Shown here one piece after another: positions 17,050-26,249 of a stretch of DNA of 64,000 nt. Source of the stretch: Flavobacterium sp. SUN052 (GTDB lineage: Bacteria > Bacteroidota > Bacteroidia > Flavobacteriales > Flavobacteriaceae). The stretch's first letter is position 1. Every line of letters begins with the position of its first letter. The translations under genes and the position numbers were made by a program. The notes beneath the pieces were generated by a model. The model made no database searches. It was not told the DNA's origin and saw nothing but the letters and a program-made list of their open reading frames with translations. Where the stretch lies: positions 673,426 to 737,425 of the forward strand of contig NZ_JAPQNS010000002.1 in assembly GCF_028867935.1 (NCBI RefSeq), given 5' to 3'.

Positions 17050-17070
17050 CTTTTGCTCGTTGATTGTCAA
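17050..17070 (-). promoter_or_regulatory. 21-bp element shared between the tssO/tssG and tssB regulatory regions
   Basis: Positions 17050-17070 match 9970-9990 at 18 of 21 bases in the same orientation toward the leftward genes. The conserved right half reads TGATTGTCAA (TTGACAATCA on the minus strand). At tssB the element contains the -33 TTG and the spacer. Here no -7 box follows at the right distance, so it may be a binding site for a common T6SS regulator. Confidence 0.4.
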
Positions 17071-17086
17071 ATCGTTCCTATTTCCC

Positions 17087-18028
17087 ATGACAACTCCCAT
17101 ACCTGGTCAAACCGAAGCCCCCTATTTTCTGGACTTACTCGATGTAGACTTTCGCGCCGAAATTCTGGCGGCAGCTCTGTCCAAAGATGCTGATCAGGGT
17201 GGCCGCGTCATTGTAAATCCAACTGGTCTTCATAACCGGACCTATTCCAAAGACATCGACGACGTTCGCTTCTGGTATCCTAACCATTCTGACCAACCCT
17301 ATCAGCGTATCGACACCCCTCGCGAAGGTTTGTTCGATATGATGCCACAGTACCTGTTCGTCGAACCCCGCTCACCCGACGTAGCCAAAGACACCGACCG
17401 TGTTCTGGCCGATATTCGTGTCGACCGTCAGCTGGAAGATGATGCCAGGCAGTTTTTTCGGCCTTTCGACGTAGAACTCAACCATCTCCGAACGCTCGCT
17501 GTCCACTACGATGATGCGGTAGATCGCCTTGACGATGCCCGCGCCATTATTGACCAGTTTGCCCTCCAATGGCCCATTTTGAACCGGATGACTCCCACCG
17601 AAGCGGGCCTGTTTTTATCAATGCTCCCCCACATTCACCAGCTTCGAAGTGATCTTCACTGGTTTGCGCGCCTACTGGAGCGGTTTTTCAATATACCCGT
17701 TCACATTGGGGCCGGTCGATACCTGCGCCGACCTGTCCAGTCCGACAACCGTCCGTCGCTGGCCAATTGCCGCCTGGGCGTCGATTCCGTGGCCGGTGAC
17801 CGCTTCGACGATGGCCGCAACGGGGTTCAGATTGTTCTTGGACCCGTACCTATAGCCGAAGTAGAACGGTTTTTGCCCGGCTCCCCAACGCTGTCGATGC
17901 TCGACGAACTCGTGGCCTATTTTGTCCCCATATCCACTGAAGTCTCCGTCTCGGTTCGGAGTGAATCACCTGATCCAAACGCTCCTCGTCCGGCAGTTGT
18001 GTATATGGGGTATTCGTCGTACTTGTAA
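17087..18028 (+). CDS. tssG: T6SS baseplate protein TssG
   Basis: The start at 17087 (MTTPIPGQTEAP) was preferred over one 30 codons upstream because the upstream extension overlaps the 5' end of tssO and is not protein-like. The 313-residue product has the TssG traits: a variable N-terminal part, F-L-S-M-L-P-H-I-H near residue 170, R-L-G-V-D-S-V-A-G-D-R-F-D-D near 225, and a C-terminus ending G-Y-S-S-Y-L, comparable to the L-G-x-x-S-W-L end of other TssG. TssG joins TssE, TssF and TssK in the baseplate. It is transcribed apart from tssE/tssF, which lie on the other strand. Confidence 0.75.
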   Translation: MTTPIPGQTEAPYFLDLLDVDFRAEILAAALSKDADQGGRVIVNPTGLHNRTYSKDIDDVRFWYPNHSDQPYQRIDTPREGLFDMMPQYLFVEPRSPDVAKDTDRVLADIRVDRQLEDDARQFFRPFDVELNHLRTLAVHYDDAVDRLDDARAIIDQFALQWPILNRMTPTEAGLFLSMLPHIHQLRSDLHWFARLLERFFNIPVHIGAGRYLRRPVQSDNRPSLANCRLGVDSVAGDRFDDGRNGVQIVLGPVPIAEVERFLPGSPTLSMLDELVAYFVPISTEVSVSVRSESPDPNAPRPAVVYMGYSSYL

Positions 18029-18064
18029 GTCCCGGATAACCTCGGAACCCACCGATTAGCCTGC

Positions 18065-19642
18065 TTACTTCTGCACCTTTAACCGCAATTGTTTTTCGGC
18101 TGGGGTCAACACTTTTACAGTCCCGCCCGGTTCAACCAGTAAGTTGTATTCACCAATGGGTGGTTTATTGGGTTCGTCTGTTTTTCTGACTACATACCGA
18201 TACACTGTTGGTTTTGTGGGATATGGCACCCCAGCGGGCCAAACAATCTCGCGTTGCCGCGTCACTTCCCGGTAGATCAGCGATTCCCGCACTGACACTA
18301 CACCCGTTTGGGTGACTGGTTTCGCTTTTGGTTTGTTAGACCGTGAATAAGTTCGGGTTCTGACATATTTGCCGCCTTTTCCTGACGATTTTCGATACGT
18401 ATACCGGCGAACGGGTGGGGTAGGCTTTGCGGCTACTGTTACTTGCCCCAGAATAGGCAATACCTCAAATAGTTCGATGGTCAGGTTTGGATTTTCGGGT
18501 GCGGGGGGTAACGCCACCGCAATGCGTTTGAAAAACTCTAACGTACCCGTTGTCAGCTCGCTCCGGCAGATTTGCTCCACATAATCGGTGCGGGTCGAAT
18601 GAACGGAGAAAAAGTAAAAACTGCTGGTGTCGGGCAGGGCAATTTTGGCGGGCCAGGCCCATTGCGTTTCTTTAATGGTATTTTCGGCCAGAAGCTTATT
18701 GCCAGGCATGCTAAACAGCCGGACCGTGTAGCGCTCGTCGTCGGTATAAACGGGCGCACTACTCCGCCACTTCAATACGGGGCGGGTGTCACCACCAGTC
18801 TCATAGCGGGTAGGTACGCTGCTGTCGAGAATGGGCGCGTAACAGGTGGGCAATGCGGGGGCCATTGGAATCGACCGTGCTTCGAAGGTATAGATCAAGG
18901 TTACCTGTCCACCGAGCACACCCAACCGACGCATAAACTGGAAGAATCGCCCGTCGGTTCGGTCTACCGTATAACCAAACCGGGAATACTGCGCTGTGCC
19001 ACCCAGCCCGATCTGCCAGCGGGGAGTCAGCCGGTATTGCAAGCTGCCCGAAGCCATCATACCCAAACTAAATCGCTGATAGTTAGGCGACACCCGGAAT
19101 ACTAATACATTTCGGGTAGGGTCAAACGCGCCTACAACTGGGGCATTATTATAAAAAACTCCTCCCTTGTAACTCAGATCCATAGTGAGCCGACGTAGCA
19201 GCGGAATCGAAACCACTGGTCCCAGTACCGCCTGTAAACTCTGCATACCAGCTTTGGGCAGAAATGCGGGAACAAGGCTGGTCGGTACAGCGGCATCCTG
19301 ATACACCAGCCGAACGTACTGATCGCGCACACTCAGGTTTTCGAAACCGAGCGTTGCTCCGATACCCCAATGATGCCCTAAAAAGTACTCGGCATTAAGT
19401 GTCGTCTGGAGTCCTCGACCCAGATACAGACTCTGGTCGGTACGCTGCCGCTGGTATTGCTGACTCACACCCAGGCCCCCACCCAGCCGCCAATGTCCCA
19501 AATTTGACAGGCGCTTGGGGAGTGAAACCGGGGCTACATCGTTACAGCACGTAAGCGGGTTTTGTGCCCAGACAGTTACTAAACCGCTGCTTAACAGGGT
19601 AACCAGCCAACAAACACGAAAAACTCGAGAATACGTAGGCAT
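18065..19642 (-). CDS. Outer-membrane beta-barrel protein in the T6SS locus
   Basis: I chose the ATG at 19642, which opens a good signal peptide (MPTYSRVFRVCWLVTLLSSG) and avoids overlap with tssF. The 525-residue product has an N-terminal half of alternating hydrophobic strands (about 45-250; L-G-G-G-L-G-V-S, W-G-I-G-A-T-L-G-F) typical of an eight- to twelve-stranded barrel. A periplasmic Ig-like part (about 270-385) and a basic, tyrosine-rich C-terminus follow. It lies 19 bp after tssF, so it is in the tssE-tssF operon. I do not know this protein from described T6SSiii; it may give the envelope complex an outer-membrane foothold. Confidence 0.6.
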   Translation of the reverse strand: MPTYSRVFRVCWLVTLLSSGLVTVWAQNPLTCCNDVAPVSLPKRLSNLGHWRLGGGLGVSQQYQRQRTDQSLYLGRGLQTTLNAEYFLGHHWGIGATLGFENLSVRDQYVRLVYQDAAVPTSLVPAFLPKAGMQSLQAVLGPVVSIPLLRRLTMDLSYKGGVFYNNAPVVGAFDPTRNVLVFRVSPNYQRFSLGMMASGSLQYRLTPRWQIGLGGTAQYSRFGYTVDRTDGRFFQFMRRLGVLGGQVTLIYTFEARSIPMAPALPTCYAPILDSSVPTRYETGGDTRPVLKWRSSAPVYTDDERYTVRLFSMPGNKLLAENTIKETQWAWPAKIALPDTSSFYFFSVHSTRTDYVEQICRSELTTGTLEFFKRIAVALPPAPENPNLTIELFEVLPILGQVTVAAKPTPPVRRYTYRKSSGKGGKYVRTRTYSRSNKPKAKPVTQTGVVSVRESLIYREVTRQREIVWPAGVPYPTKPTVYRYVVRKTDEPNKPPIGEYNLLVEPGGTVKVLTPAEKQLRLKVQK

Positions 19643-19661
19643 ACAAACGGTGGGTAGTAAC

Positions 19662-21554
19662 TTAGCGAACAGTTGAATGAGGGCCAAACAAGCGGTATTG
19701 GGTTACTTGCCCCGACCGATCAATGAGCTTCTGCCGGAGTCCTTCGAGAGTAATTTCCCATTCGTCGGGAGACAGTAAGTCGTTTGGGGGCGGGGTTAGG
19801 TAAATATCCACTGTCCGCATCAGTCCTTCTTTGGCAGTCGCACCAATAGCCACCCCTTTACGAATCGACACCGAAGCGAGCAATGGCCCTAGTTCGGCCT
19901 GCAAAAACGAAATAACATCTTCCTGCGTCACCAGCCGTTGCCGCGATAGTAAGGCGTAACGGTAGGTTGCCACCCGGTGCATAGCCGTGGGTCGGTTACG
20001 ACCGCCCGTTGAGGTAGTAAGCAACAAGGCACTATTGGTTTTTATCAAATCAGTGTTGAACACCTCCAGGCGGCTCCCGGCAGGAATCTGATTGGCCAGT
20101 TCGCAGTTGGTTGTCCAGAAATCAACCTGCATGGTATCGCCCTCCTCAAAGGGTTTAAACAAGATATACTGAGTCAGTTCGATGGGGGGGACAGTGGCAT
20201 TGTGCAACTTTCGGTCAATTTGTTCGATCTGGTCAAGCAGTTGGCTGATTAGTAATTGTATTGTATCACGACCATAGATATGAAAAGCGGCCGCTTCTTC
20301 CCGCAGCAATTCGATGAGGTGGTTGAGCGAGTCGCGGGCATCCCGCAAGTCGAACCGTTCCACCCCACCCCGCCGAATGGCATAGCTACCCTCCTGAATG
20401 TGGTCGGCCTGATGAAACGGAAACGGGGCGTAAATCCGTTCTTTGCTGTCCTGTACCGTCCGCACCGTCAGCAGCGTCTCGAAAGCCTCCGTCCGCAGAG
20501 GAAGTAAATGATACAAAGCCCGCGTCCGGTAGGTCATACGGTTATTCTTTCGGTTCATTACCGGAAAGGCGTTGATCGACACCGACAGTGTTTCCAATAC
20601 ATCGGCTGTGAATTGAGCGGGCAGCAATACCGTCAACCATATATGTTTACGTTGGCCAAAAGCAGCCAGTGCCTCCCCGCCAAATACATTGTAAAACAGA
20701 GCCGGAAATGGCTGGGTAGCTTCAGCTAACTCTTCTGTCCCCGTTTGTACAATATGCACAAAGCGGTTTCGGTAGGTTTGGCGAATAGACTCTTCGAGTT
20801 GATAGGAAATTTCGTGTTCGGCCAATAGTCGCGAGGGGCCGTTAGGGTCCGGGCGATACGATGGGTTGAACGATGGACCGGGGGCCGTTTCGAGCGGTTG
20901 CCCATTAAGCGACCATCGGCCCAGCGACAGCAGCGGATATAAAGCCCTGAATGCTTCATTATCAGGCCATTCCACGTAAAAATTTACTCCATCGAGCGAA
21001 TCCACGTCGGCATGCAGGGCCAGCCCGATATACAAGGTTTGAGCAGGCAGTTGCGCTCCGTTTTTGGTGGTCAGAACGGGCACTTTACCGAGTGATTCTT
21101 CGTATCGAAACAGTTGTTTCCCCGCTGCCAGAAATGACACCTGCCCATCGATGAGCCGGGTTGGTTCGAGGGCCGAGAAAAACACATCCTGCCGCCCATC
21201 CAACGCCCCAAGTAATTGAGTAGCGTAGCGTTTCTGCACAAAAAAACTGTGATCCGGGGTCAGTTCCAGCACCGGGTCAATGGGGTCGGCCCGCATGACC
21301 ATGTGAGCCGGGTGAGCCACCGTCAACAGGTCGGGCGTGAGCAAATCAGCTAATTTTTCGAGCACGCGCACCTCGGAGCCAATAAAATCATGACTAATCC
21401 GGTGGACCTCATTGGCCAGAGTGTCCATCAGCATCCTCACAAATGTATCGAGGTGATTCAGGTCGTTTACGCCCCACATCTGCATAAGGTGGCGGGTCAG
21501 CCGTTGCCGGATGGCCTCTTTGGTAAACTGACTCCGATGATCGATGAGGGGCAT
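19662..21554 (-). CDS. tssF: T6SS baseplate protein TssF
   Basis: A 630-residue TssF homologue. The first third carries V-R-M-L-M-D-T-L-A-N-E-V-H-R-I-S-H-D and L-A-D-L-L-T-P-D, the usual P-E-Y position of TssF. The last third contains the R-L-V-T-Q-E-D-V-I-S-F-L segment shared with phage baseplate J-like proteins. TssF joins TssG and TssK in the baseplate wedge. Its ATG shares one base with the tssE stop (TAATG), so both are translated together. Confidence 0.88.
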   Translation of the reverse strand: MPLIDHRSQFTKEAIRQRLTRHLMQMWGVNDLNHLDTFVRMLMDTLANEVHRISHDFIGSEVRVLEKLADLLTPDLLTVAHPAHMVMRADPIDPVLELTPDHSFFVQKRYATQLLGALDGRQDVFFSALEPTRLIDGQVSFLAAGKQLFRYEESLGKVPVLTTKNGAQLPAQTLYIGLALHADVDSLDGVNFYVEWPDNEAFRALYPLLSLGRWSLNGQPLETAPGPSFNPSYRPDPNGPSRLLAEHEISYQLEESIRQTYRNRFVHIVQTGTEELAEATQPFPALFYNVFGGEALAAFGQRKHIWLTVLLPAQFTADVLETLSVSINAFPVMNRKNNRMTYRTRALYHLLPLRTEAFETLLTVRTVQDSKERIYAPFPFHQADHIQEGSYAIRRGGVERFDLRDARDSLNHLIELLREEAAAFHIYGRDTIQLLISQLLDQIEQIDRKLHNATVPPIELTQYILFKPFEEGDTMQVDFWTTNCELANQIPAGSRLEVFNTDLIKTNSALLLTTSTGGRNRPTAMHRVATYRYALLSRQRLVTQEDVISFLQAELGPLLASVSIRKGVAIGATAKEGLMRTVDIYLTPPPNDLLSPDEWEITLEGLRQKLIDRSGQVTQYRLFGPHSTVR

Positions 21555-21988
21555 TATCTGGCTAATTGCCCAACATGAAGTTGGGTAGAGAATTGGAAAG
21601 GTTCTTCGGTTTCGGCAAGCAGCGCTGTAACGCCCACAGTGGCTAACCGGCGATACTCGTCGGGCTGGCGAAAGAAACTGTTATGGTCAACAACAGCCAT
21701 ACTGATACCAACCCGAGGGTTTTTCAGACGAGGTTCATGCTGCCGGATGGCAGATTCGAGCGACGAAGTCAACTCGTCCGACCAATCGCCGGTGGTAAGT
21801 GTTCTGTCAAACTCAACTTCCCAGATCCGGCAGCCGAACGAACGATCGCTGCGGAGTTCACCATACCGGGTATGAATCAGAAGATGAAGGAGCTGGGCTA
21901 TTGACACGCCTACATTACAGGTAGGTATTTCCTGACGAGCCATCAGCGGCCCAAACCGGATTGGCAGCTGATAAAAAAGGTGGTTCAT
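21554..21988 (-). CDS. tssE: T6SS baseplate protein TssE (gp25-like)
   Basis: A 144-residue member of the GPW/gp25 family. The diagnostic part is at residues 38-80: R-Y-G-E-L-R-S-D-R-S-F-G-C-R-I-W followed by E-F-D-R-T-L, corresponding to the E-x-R motif region and sheath-starter surface of phage gp25. It starts sheath polymerisation on the baseplate. It is the first gene of the tssE-tssF-barrel operon and divergent from vgrG with a 106-bp gap. No convincing consensus promoter was found in that gap. Confidence 0.88.
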   Translation of the reverse strand: MNHLFYQLPIRFGPLMARQEIPTCNVGVSIAQLLHLLIHTRYGELRSDRSFGCRIWEVEFDRTLTTGDWSDELTSSLESAIRQHEPRLKNPRVGISMAVVDHNSFFRQPDEYRRLATVGVTALLAETEEPFQFSTQLHVGQLAR

Positions 21989-22094
21989 AGGCGTGTTTTC
22001 GATAGAGGAAAATTTAAGTGACCAAATAACTGAATTGTAAATATCCCCGCAATCATTCTCCTATATTCGGTCATAAATCTTTTGATTTTCATTT

Positions 22095-23822
22095 ATGCCT
22101 GTCTTTTCCATTACCACCAAGACCACGATTCTTGTTGAAGGCAAACGCATCGACAGTTTTGAGTCGATTACGCTCCGCCAGTCAATTCATGACTCGCATG
22201 AGTTTCGGGTCACATTTGAGCACGACTCTGTAGAAGCACTTAAGCTTCTATTTCCCAGTGCATTAACCCAGTTTTCCCGCAAAAGCATCGACATAACGGT
22301 GCAGGGCGACCCCACCGCACCTGCCCTTGAATTTAAAGGAGTTATTACCCGAGTTGACCTGCAACAGCGGGACGATGCCTACTGGGGTCGACTTACATTG
22401 GTGGGTCATGGTCACGCAGAGAGCCTTCGACACGTGCCGGGAACAGCTACTTTTATGGACAAACCAGTGATCGCTATTGTCAACGAATCACTTACCACCT
22501 ACACGTTTCCCAAGCAGGTGCTCCCCCCCGCAGGGCCACTTCTTATTCCGTTTTGCGTGCGCTACCGCGAATCGACCTGGGACTTTCTGAAACGCATGGC
22601 CTATGACTTTGGGGCCTGGTTTTATTATGATGGTACCACGCTCAAGTTTACGGCTCAACCCGGCGCTCAACCCCCGCTTAAACTTACGTTTGGTGCCAAT
22701 CTGGTCAATTTTCGGTCGGGAACGCGGGCCAAACCAACTTTTTTCAAGCATTACGATTACCTGCCACTGCTCGATATGCGGCTCGAATCGGAAAGTACCG
22801 CCGACCTTGCGCCCTATCTGAAACCCGCCAGTAGCGGCACGGCGAACCCCCACCCGGCCCAGTCAATGGCCGACATGGCTCCCTTCAAAGACAATCGTAA
22901 AGCCGCGCTGGGGTCCGAAGAAACCTTCATGGAAGGCAAGGCCCTAGTGACGAATGTATTTCCGGGACAAACTATTACCGTTGGCGATTCGGCGCTGGGC
23001 AGCGGAGGCAGTTCGGCTCCCCATATTGTGACCGATGTTACCCATTTCATTGATGGTATTGGGCGGTACCATAATCGGTTTCAGGCTATTCCCGCCGACG
23101 TAGTAGCCATGCCCGTACGCAACCTGAAACGTCCCCTGGCCGAAACTCAGATTGGCACCGTTATCGACAATAAAGACCCCAATGGAATGGGGCGCGTTCG
23201 GGTGCAGATGCTCTGGATGACAGCTCCCGAGAAAACGCCGTTTATCCGCATGACCATGCCCTCATTTGGCCTCAACAACATGATGGCCCGAAACCGGGGT
23301 TTTGTGTTTGTGCCCGCTATAAACGATCAGGTAATGGTGGGTTTTGAACACAACGACCCCGAACGCCCCTTTGTGATCGGTGCTATTCCGCACGGTATGA
23401 ACTCGGCTATTGATGTGGCAGATCCTGAAAAAGAGAAGCACATCAGTGTTGGCAGCGGCAGTACATTGACCTTTGTTGAGGAACTGATGAAAAAGGAAAT
23501 TCTGCTCCAGGTAGATCCTCAGAATTTCATCCGTATCTCGGTGCCCGTGGGCATTGGTACAATCACCGTGCAGTCGTCGCTCGATATTATGGTGAAAGCC
23601 ACTGCCCATATTACGGTAGATGCCCCGCTGATTGACATTAAAGGCCAGATTATAAATATAAAAGGGACAATGGTCAACATCGAAGGCATCAATACGAGCA
23701 TTAAAGGAACGGCCATGCTCACCGCCGAAGGAGCCATTACAACCGTGAAAGGAACAGGTATGCTTATGGCCGAGAGTTCGGGCCTGACCACGGTGAAAGG
23801 GGGCATTGTGATGGTAAACTGA
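22095..23822 (+). CDS. vgrG: T6SS spike protein VgrG (TssI)
   Basis: A 575-residue VgrG of Bacteroidota type. Residues 1-330 form the gp27-like part (F-R-V-T-F-E-H-D-S-V, W-D-F-L-K-R-M-A-Y-D-F-G-A-W-F-Y-Y). A gp5-type OB fold lies at about 345-430 (I-G-T-V-I-D-N-K-D-P-N-G-M-G-R-V-R-V-Q). A C-terminal needle of beta-helical repeats has spaced I-x-I-K-G and V-K-G-T units. No effector domain is fused at the end. The trimer sits on the Hcp tube tip and accepts PAAR and effectors. The following gene starts 1 bp after its stop. Confidence 0.92.
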   Translation: MPVFSITTKTTILVEGKRIDSFESITLRQSIHDSHEFRVTFEHDSVEALKLLFPSALTQFSRKSIDITVQGDPTAPALEFKGVITRVDLQQRDDAYWGRLTLVGHGHAESLRHVPGTATFMDKPVIAIVNESLTTYTFPKQVLPPAGPLLIPFCVRYRESTWDFLKRMAYDFGAWFYYDGTTLKFTAQPGAQPPLKLTFGANLVNFRSGTRAKPTFFKHYDYLPLLDMRLESESTADLAPYLKPASSGTANPHPAQSMADMAPFKDNRKAALGSEETFMEGKALVTNVFPGQTITVGDSALGSGGSSAPHIVTDVTHFIDGIGRYHNRFQAIPADVVAMPVRNLKRPLAETQIGTVIDNKDPNGMGRVRVQMLWMTAPEKTPFIRMTMPSFGLNNMMARNRGFVFVPAINDQVMVGFEHNDPERPFVIGAIPHGMNSAIDVADPEKEKHISVGSGSTLTFVEELMKKEILLQVDPQNFIRISVPVGIGTITVQSSLDIMVKATAHITVDAPLIDIKGQIINIKGTMVNIEGINTSIKGTAMLTAEGAITTVKGTGMLMAESSGLTTVKGGIVMVN

Positions 23823-23823
23823 T

Positions 23824-25095
23824 ATGGATAATCCTTTAGATGAACGCTTCAAAACCCTGTCGGATGGCTGGCAGGCCTTTATCCAGGCTCCCAATGCTCC
23901 CCGTTTGTGCCGGTGGACGCTCAAAGTCCCGGAATATTGGATGGTAGATACACTGCTCTCGTATGAAAATGGTCCCGAAGCCCACACCGACGCATTCTTT
24001 GTAACGCTCCGCTCACCCTGCCGCTCGGCTTCTGAATACTGGCTCTTTCTGGCTAATGAACTGAACAGCTGGGCCAATGCTTACGCAACTAATGAAGCTA
24101 ATAGTGCTAAAAATCTCCGCTGGACCAACGTGTTTGTAGCCAGTTCGACAGACGCACCGGGCCGGTTTCTACGGATGCTGGGGGATTTTGCCGAGATGAT
24201 GACGCCCCACCTCCGTGGACCGCTGGTGCTGAGTTTGCTGCCCGGCCCCGGCACAGACGACGGCACGTTTAGCCGGGTACTGTTCCAATTGATGAGTCAG
24301 CCACTGCCAGCCTCATTGCGCCTGCTCGTGCGCGACGATGTAGCCAAACCTGCCCTCGATTCGCTGGCTAAATCGCTTGGGAAGGCCATGTACACTCAGT
24401 TTATGGACATGAGACTGCCGGAGTACGTCACAAAAATTACCTCCGGTGGCGATCCTAACGACCCTGCCAATAAAATCCGGGCGTATCAGAAAGAGTTGTC
24501 CCTAGCGCTGGCTCCCAACCGGAAAGATATTCCCGAAGGAGAGCGCATTGCGGAGCATTCGCTGAAACTTTGCGATGAACAGAAATGGTATTCGCTAGCG
24601 GCTTCTATTCACATCGCATTAGCCTACGCTTATTTCGAAGTAAAACAGGACAAAGAGGCCACGGCCAGGTACGCCCTTGCCCTCGACATTACCGAACCCG
24701 CCTATAAAAATGGAGATACCTATGCCGGTTATACCAGCGCCATAGCCTGGTTGGGCATAGCCAGTATGGAAGAGCGTAACGGCAATCGTGCCCAGATTGA
24801 AGCACGGTATCAGCAGGTTACTGAACGAGCCCTTGCCGTACAGGAGCCAATTATGGCCGTAAACTGCCTCAAAACGTTGGCCGAATGGTACCGCAAATGG
24901 GGTAAACACAAGCAGGAAAACGACCAGTACGAACGCATCTTCTCCCTTGCCGACACCCTTACGCCTACGCAACGGGTCTATGTTAAGTTGCCCGAAATTG
25001 GCACCGCCTATTACAGTCAACTTTCCACCTATGACCAGCGCCGGGTAGCCCTTGCCCGACTGAAAGGGTTACTGGGCGAGGAGTGGATGCCTTAA
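23824..25095 (+). CDS. VgrG-linked TPR protein, possible effector adaptor
   Basis: A 423-residue soluble protein. The first 200 residues have alpha/beta character with conserved-looking motifs (W-Y/F-L-A-N-E-L-N-S-W, L-V-L-S-L-L-P-G-P-G-T-D-D). Residues 230-400 contain about four TPR-like helical repeats (Y-S-L-A-A-S-I-H-I-A-L-A-Y-A-Y-F, A-Y-T-S-A-I-A-W-L-G-I-A). It follows vgrG by 1 bp and is surely co-transcribed. Proteins in this position often load effectors on VgrG; that function is inferred. Its stop codon overlaps the stop of the convergent tssK in the sequence CTTAAG. Confidence 0.6.
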   Translation: MDNPLDERFKTLSDGWQAFIQAPNAPRLCRWTLKVPEYWMVDTLLSYENGPEAHTDAFFVTLRSPCRSASEYWLFLANELNSWANAYATNEANSAKNLRWTNVFVASSTDAPGRFLRMLGDFAEMMTPHLRGPLVLSLLPGPGTDDGTFSRVLFQLMSQPLPASLRLLVRDDVAKPALDSLAKSLGKAMYTQFMDMRLPEYVTKITSGGDPNDPANKIRAYQKELSLALAPNRKDIPEGERIAEHSLKLCDEQKWYSLAASIHIALAYAYFEVKQDKEATARYALALDITEPAYKNGDTYAGYTSAIAWLGIASMEERNGNRAQIEARYQQVTERALAVQEPIMAVNCLKTLAEWYRKWGKHKQENDQYERIFSLADTLTPTQRVYVKLPEIGTAYYSQLSTYDQRRVALARLKGLLGEEWMP

Positions 25096-26246
25096 GCATC
25101 CAGAATATTCCAGCCCCGCCGGTTCAGTTGAGCGAGTGGAGCCTCCTCCCGCACCAGAATCGTGTCTTTGCGCTGACCGATGTATTCAAGAGTGCTGAGT
25201 TTAGCCCACAGCTTGGTGAACACATCCAGAAACCGCTCAATCAATAGCATCGACTGCCCAATTTGCTGGTGGTTATAATCATGCTCAAGCAGGTTCAGCA
25301 GGAGTTCCTCAAACTGACCGGGTGTAACATCCACCCACTCATAAAAATAATGCAGTAGTTCCTCTTTTTGCCGGGTGGGTAAAATGGTGAGTGCGGTGTA
25401 AAAAATACTGGTGAGGTCGGCAAAATAGCGAACCAGCAATACCGGCGGGTGTTGGTGGTCGAGGTTGCGATACTGAAAAAACACTGTACCGAGGTAATCG
25501 AGCAGGCGATTGCTCAGAATCTGCACGTTGCGGGCAAGTTCGGATGGGTGATTCTGGTCGTGAATTTTGCGGAGTATTTTGAACGAACTCACCTGAATCT
25601 CGTTCAGCCCCCAACCGAAATGCTTGTAATAGCCAATCAATTGAGGATGACTTCCTACTGAGGCACAGGGCGGAATATACTGGCTATCCACCACATAGCG
25701 ACCTTCCTGAAAAACTACTTTGCCAATCAGCAAATGATGCCTTCCGAGGTCATTTGCATTGATCTGATGGGCGGGCACTACCATCAACTGATACAGATAA
25801 TCGGTATTGGGGTGGCGCAGGGGTGATTCATCGGGATCGGGGTCGCCAACGGGAACGCGCTGAAAGGGGTTAACCAGCAACACCACGTCGTAGGTGGGCC
25901 GTTGGTCTTCATCTAGAGTCTGGTCTACTTCAAAAGAAGCTGTCAGCACCGTAAACCGCAGAACATCGGGGTTGATGGCAATGCGACACCCGCCCTGGGT
26001 AATGGCGTTGCAGCGCGAGAGCCGAACCTCCACGTAGTTACCCATTTTTTCGAGCAAATCGAAGTCGTGCGACACCGTTGTTCCCTTTACGGGCGGCAGC
26101 AGGCCGTAGTTATAATTAGTTAACTGCAACGATACGGCATCGCGCACAAGATCCTGACTATGATGGTCGGTGTCAATGAAATGCTGCCCCGACAGTTTCA
26201 TACCATCGACCCAGTTTACAGGTAAATAACTCTTGGAATACAGCAT
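25092..26246 (-). CDS. tssK: T6SS baseplate protein TssK
   Basis: A 384-residue TssK homologue, starting with a segment typical of the family (P-V-N-W-V-D-G-M-K-L-S-G-Q-H-F, comparable to W-x-E-G-M-x-L-x-P-Q-H-F of proteobacterial TssK). The helical C-terminal half is also typical. TssK trimers connect the baseplate to the membrane complex. It lies 3 bp after tssN on the same strand. Length is slightly shorter than proteobacterial TssK, as usual for T6SSiii. Confidence 0.88.
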   Translation of the reverse strand: MLYSKSYLPVNWVDGMKLSGQHFIDTDHHSQDLVRDAVSLQLTNYNYGLLPPVKGTTVSHDFDLLEKMGNYVEVRLSRCNAITQGGCRIAINPDVLRFTVLTASFEVDQTLDEDQRPTYDVVLLVNPFQRVPVGDPDPDESPLRHPNTDYLYQLMVVPAHQINANDLGRHHLLIGKVVFQEGRYVVDSQYIPPCASVGSHPQLIGYYKHFGWGLNEIQVSSFKILRKIHDQNHPSELARNVQILSNRLLDYLGTVFFQYRNLDHQHPPVLLVRYFADLTSIFYTALTILPTRQKEELLHYFYEWVDVTPGQFEELLLNLLEHDYNHQQIGQSMLLIERFLDVFTKLWAKLSTLEYIGQRKDTILVREEAPLAQLNRRGWNILDA

Positions 26247-26249
26247 GGC

